DNA of 64,000 nucleotides from Argentina anserina. Lineage: Eukaryota > Streptophyta > Magnoliopsida > Rosales > Rosaceae. The stretch spans positions 3,472,001-3,536,000 of the forward strand of contig NC_065873.1 of the NCBI RefSeq assembly GCF_933775445.1. Reading direction: 5' to 3'. The notes under the pieces are model-generated. The model saw only the letters and a list, made by a program, of their open reading frames with translations, was not told where the DNA came from and ran no database searches. Shown here one piece after another: positions 60,801 to 64,000 of this stretch (position 1 is the stretch's first letter; the number at the start of each line of letters is the position of its first letter). A program made the translations under genes and the position numbers.

Positions 60801-61553
60801 TCTTCCCGAGAAAAGCACAAGATAAAAAATATAATTTGCAGAAAGGTAAAGAAGATAAGGACACGTACATTGAGCTGATCGGTGATGGAGTCCTGCTGGT
60901 TAGTCGGAGCCAGAATCAGGGATCCCGTCGCTGACTTCTGACCTAGTTTGGCAAACGAATTGTGGGTTGTTAACCAAGAATACTTGTTAAACGGCAGCGT
61001 TTTCACCTGTTCAAGTGGCCACACCATCACTGAACACTGTTACAAAGGAACATGCAAAAGAGCCCAAACCAAAGCTGAAGAGATGAAAATCAAGTAAACT
61101 ACCTGAGAAATTGGACTTATGGGTTTCACTCTGGTGCATTTCGGCACGTAATTATTGTTTGCAACGCAGGTCTCGCAGTGCAATCCTGAGTCGCAGTCAC
61201 TGTTCTTGATGCATTTCTGTCCCTCCTGGAAAATGGCAGAGAAAACAGAGCAGAGATGATGGTTGGTGTTTGTTTAGTTGATGAAAAATGTGAAATTTAA
61301 GCAAAAAAAAGACATGGGTTTTCAGTTTGATGCTTTTGGACCATGATTGCATATAGAGATACCTTGCGGGCTGAAGAAAGTGGAAGGAGACAAAGCAAAG
61401 AAAACAGAGTTGCAATGAGCACGAGTCTCTGCAATTGAAAAAGGAAGGAAAGGAAAACCAGAGATGGATCAGTCAGCCATACACAAAGAAGAAAAGAAGG
61501 TAAGAAAATGATGAGTATAAGAAGAAGAAGAAGAAACTGATTACATGCTCCAT
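57829..61553 (-). CDS. PI-PLC X-domain protein, At5g67130 type, secreted and probably GPI-anchored
   Basis: Nine coding exons: 61553-61545, 61428-61363, 61225-61103, 61006-60869, 59269-59171, 58937-58634, 58520-58297, 58183-58097, 57981-57829; 400 aa. All introns are GT-AG and the frame is continuous. Signal peptide at residues 1-23 (LVLIATLFSLLCLLPLSSA); Cys-rich segment 30-56 (CIKNSDCDSGLHCETC); X-domain from ~70, with LTTHNSF (His81), GVRGLMLDMYD, WLCHSSG (His133) and IVTIIIEDYV. The tail ends in a 15-residue hydrophobic stretch (VLFGSVLVTLSFLLSL), a GPI-anchor signal. It lacks the Y, C2 and EF-hand parts of classical plant PI-PLC, so it belongs to the PLC-like phosphodiesterase family; substrate unknown. 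The 9-nt first coding exon is the least certain part. Confidence 0.92.
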
Positions 61554-61620
61554 TGCAGAGAAGTTGAACGAAGCTGTTCCACACAGAAACCTAACCAAAT
61601 AAAATCAGGAAGAACGCAAC

Positions 61621-61630
61621 AAATATATAG
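61621..61630 (-). promoter_or_regulatory. Possible TATA box of the PLC-like gene
   Basis: The minus strand reads CTATATATTT about 70 bases upstream of the chosen ATG, a workable TATA position with a short 5' UTR. Confidence 0.4.
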
Positions 61631-63582
61631 AGGTTTTTAGAGTTACATAAGCAGCCCCTTTGAGAAAACAACTAGAACCCCAAAACCCAGACTGTAGCAA
61701 TGTGAAATGGAGGGGGTTTTTCTAACAAACCAGAGTATTCAAAAAGTTCTTTAGATGACTTGGTTAGGTTAATTTTGATTATTTTGTCCCACACATCTTC
61801 CCTCTTATAAATTCTGACATGCAATTCAATAGAAGCTGCCGAGTTGACAACTCGATAGTTGGTACTTTGGTCAATACTGGAATGCAGCAAACCAAACTCA
61901 GCAAGTAAACAATAAACAGAGCAAACAACAGGCCACAATCCATTAGGAGGAACCAGCGGTAATGGAAACAAATTTGTCGACTATTATTTTTGTGTTTATA
62001 TTGTATTTACCATTTTAAACTCATTACATGTGTTTAATTGCTCAATTATTATCTAAATATGAGTTGGGAAAAGATACATGACATGAGTTTTAAAATGTGG
62101 GCATAAGAATGATGGTCGGCAAATTTACTTCCGCAGCCCATCGTTTTTCATGCATTCTCCATTTCTCCAACCCAATGAGCTATTTGGAGTCTCTGGGCTA
62201 TATTGTGTCACACAAAATCAACACTGTTTATTGATTTGACATTAACCGTTTCCAACACAAGTGTGTTACAAGCCTACAATGAAACACTTTAATAATTTTT
62301 GATATGTTTTGTACTTTTTAATTTCTATACTATCATTTAATTACAATTTTACTCTAATAAATTATAAAATTTAATAAATGTATTTAAAACTCAAAATTTT
62401 ATTTCATAAAATTAAAATTACATGAAATTTAACTAATTCAAATTACATAAATTATAATTACATAGTTTTAAAATACTTGTATTAATGATCATTCAGTGTA
62501 TCGGTCAACATTTCCGAACAATAATCATCATCAGATGGTGGGAATAACCCATGTTGCCTAAATTATCTTATTATGAACTATTACTTTTTTATCTTATTTC
62601 ATAAAATTAAAATTAAAATTTCATGGCAACTTAACTAATTTAAATTTCATAAATTATATTTAATGGTTAAAAATACTAGTACTCATGATTATTCAGTGTA
62701 TCAGTCGATATATCTTAATAATATCATTTGCATGTATTTTTAATTATACTTATTTCCGGAAACAAAGTTAGAAATTATCCATTCTATTTTAAATGATTAT
62801 TATTTGTCGCTTTTATTTTTAATTTAGTTATTAGTTTAAATAAGTGATTTTTTTGTTCATTAAAAGTTATTAGTTTTATATCGGTAGTGTTGTATATTTA
62901 AGAAGATATTACATTAAAAAATACGAGTTTAATTCGAGTTTAATGTTGTAATATATTATTTCAACAAAGAAAACTACAGTGTTTTTTTAAATAATGAAAT
63001 ATATATTTACTAAACAATGTTTATTTGTATATATAAATTATTCACTAAAACAACAATAAAAATTATTTTCAAGGCGGGACCCACGTGTATTAGTGTACCA
63101 GAAATAGCCCGAAAAAACTATTTCTAGCTCTTTTGGACTACTTATGGCACACACTAACCCATGGGTTAGAGACTGAGTGTTGTGGGAATTATAACACAAT
63201 AATCCATGAGTTGGGGAAGACCTTAGCACTCAGGAGAGAGAAGTTGTGGGCATATTCACTCATTCCGTAGAGCATAAAAAAGTCTCATTTATTATCAGTC
63301 AATTTGGTTCGAGGCATTTAGTTGGAACTAAGCTCATCTCTTGTCAGACCAAAAAAAAAACTCATCCTTGATTATCAATTGATGTTGATATTGCCAAAGT
63401 ACATGGTATTATCGTTGTGATGATGTGACTTGTGAGTTGAAATTGCTATCAAATTTAATGGATATCACGAGATAGGTGGATGATGATATACAAGATAAAA
63501 TTTAATTTTGAAATGACAAATTTATTTAAATTTAACATAAACTCAAAAGACTAATTCAAAATTGTCATACCGTTTACAAATT
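61631..63582. other. Intergenic, AT-rich, with a direct duplication
   Basis: No gene supported. A segment with TTTCATAAAATTAAAATTA and CATTCAGTGTATC occurs at about 62400-62510 and again, diverged, at about 62597-62705, which may be a decayed transposon interior. Open frames here have no domain. Confidence 0.45.
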
Positions 63583-63873
63583 CGGTGATTTCACAAAACA
63601 ATATATAAACTATTGTCCATTTTATCTTTTAGTACTTCACATTTGGAAACTATCACATTAGTACCTCAAGTTTATATTTCAGTCTCATTTTGGTTTATTC
63701 TGTCAATTAGTGAGAGATGAAGCCACTAACAGAGATAATTGACGGAATGAACCAAAATTAGGCTAAAAATCTTGAAATATAGACTTGAAATACCAATGCG
63801 ATTGGTTTTCAAATTTGAGATACTAAAAATTAGAATGAACAATGATATGGGGTACTGTTTGGTGAAATCACCC
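63583..63873. mobile_element. Mutator-like foldback MITE
   Basis: The ends GGTGATTTCAC (63584) and GGTGAAATCACC (to 63872) are inverted. The arms of about 120 bases are inverse complements with mismatches (TTTTAGTACTTCACATTTGG against CAAATTTGAGATACTAAAAA). A 9-bp target duplication TTACAAATT lies at 63574-63582 and 63874-63882, the length typical of Mutator-like elements. No coding capacity. Confidence 0.87.
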
Positions 63874-63903
63874 TTACAAATTAAGTACAACCATGATAGG
63901 TCG

Positions 63904-64000
63904 TTAATTAAAACGTCTATTCGTTAATTAAAATGTCTATAATAAACCATGTTAAACATCATCGTTAGTATAAAATAAGCAATAATCGTTCAGTCCGGGA
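63904..64000. repeat. Partial third copy of the intron-2 dispersed repeat, cut by window edge
   Basis: Contains TTAATTAAAACGTCTAT (partly duplicated), CATCGTTAGTATAAAATAAG and ATCGTTCAGTCCGGG, matching the repeat units at 16972 and 17221. It continues beyond the window. Confidence 0.75.

Overview
The window is nuclear DNA of a flowering plant. It is AT-rich and gene-poor, with spliced plant genes, (GA)n and (TA)n microsatellites, and many plant mobile elements: an endogenous pararetrovirus, a Ty1/copia element, solo LTRs, a CACTA element and foldback MITEs. Protein style and repeat types suggest a eudicot, perhaps Rosaceae, but the sequence alone does not fix the species.

Three genes look intact. 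(1) A ZHOUPI/RGE1 (bHLH95)-like transcription factor on the + strand, three coding exons between 14846 and 19165, 355 aa. (2) An intronless PUB25/PUB26-like U-box E3 ubiquitin ligase on the - strand, 26610-27857, 415 aa. (3) A PI-PLC X-domain protein of the At5g67130 type on the - strand, nine coding exons between 61553 and 57829, 400 aa, with a signal peptide and a probable GPI-anchor tail. They share no pathway; this is ordinary plant gene spacing, not an operon.

Layout: 1-1941 repeat-rich intergenic; 1942-2028 truncated MITE; 2031-9540 a nearly full-length but broken endogenous caulimovirid on the - strand (leader with initiator tRNA-Met primer site, movement protein, coat with zinc knuckle, protease, RT/RNase H, second ORF); 9541-14700 intergenic with a 12-bp minisatellite; 14846-19165 bHLH gene with a repeat-filled second intron; 19835-20250 receptor-kinase relic; 21660-25300 DUF4283-type pseudogene split by a 2.6-kb CACTA element with TGA target duplication; 26610-27857 U-box gene; 30357-37199 copia retrotransposon with 504-bp LTRs and CAAGT target duplication; 37964-38787 two foldback MITEs; 39-46 kb mostly unannotatable intergenic; 46295-46640 a GC-rich hairpin element; 48028-55716 three solo LTRs, one nested inside another and one inverted; 55915-56345 RNase H relic; 56773-57695 hAT-like element; 57829-61553 PLC-like gene; 63583-63873 a foldback element with 9-bp target duplication.

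I see no CRISPR array, operon or clearly new enzymatic system. The most unusual content is structural: hairpin-forming elements, nested and inverted solo LTRs, a minisatellite open on both strands, and a well-preserved pararetrovirus relic. Exon borders come from reading splice signals and frame continuity by eye, and repeat families were named from memory without a database search.
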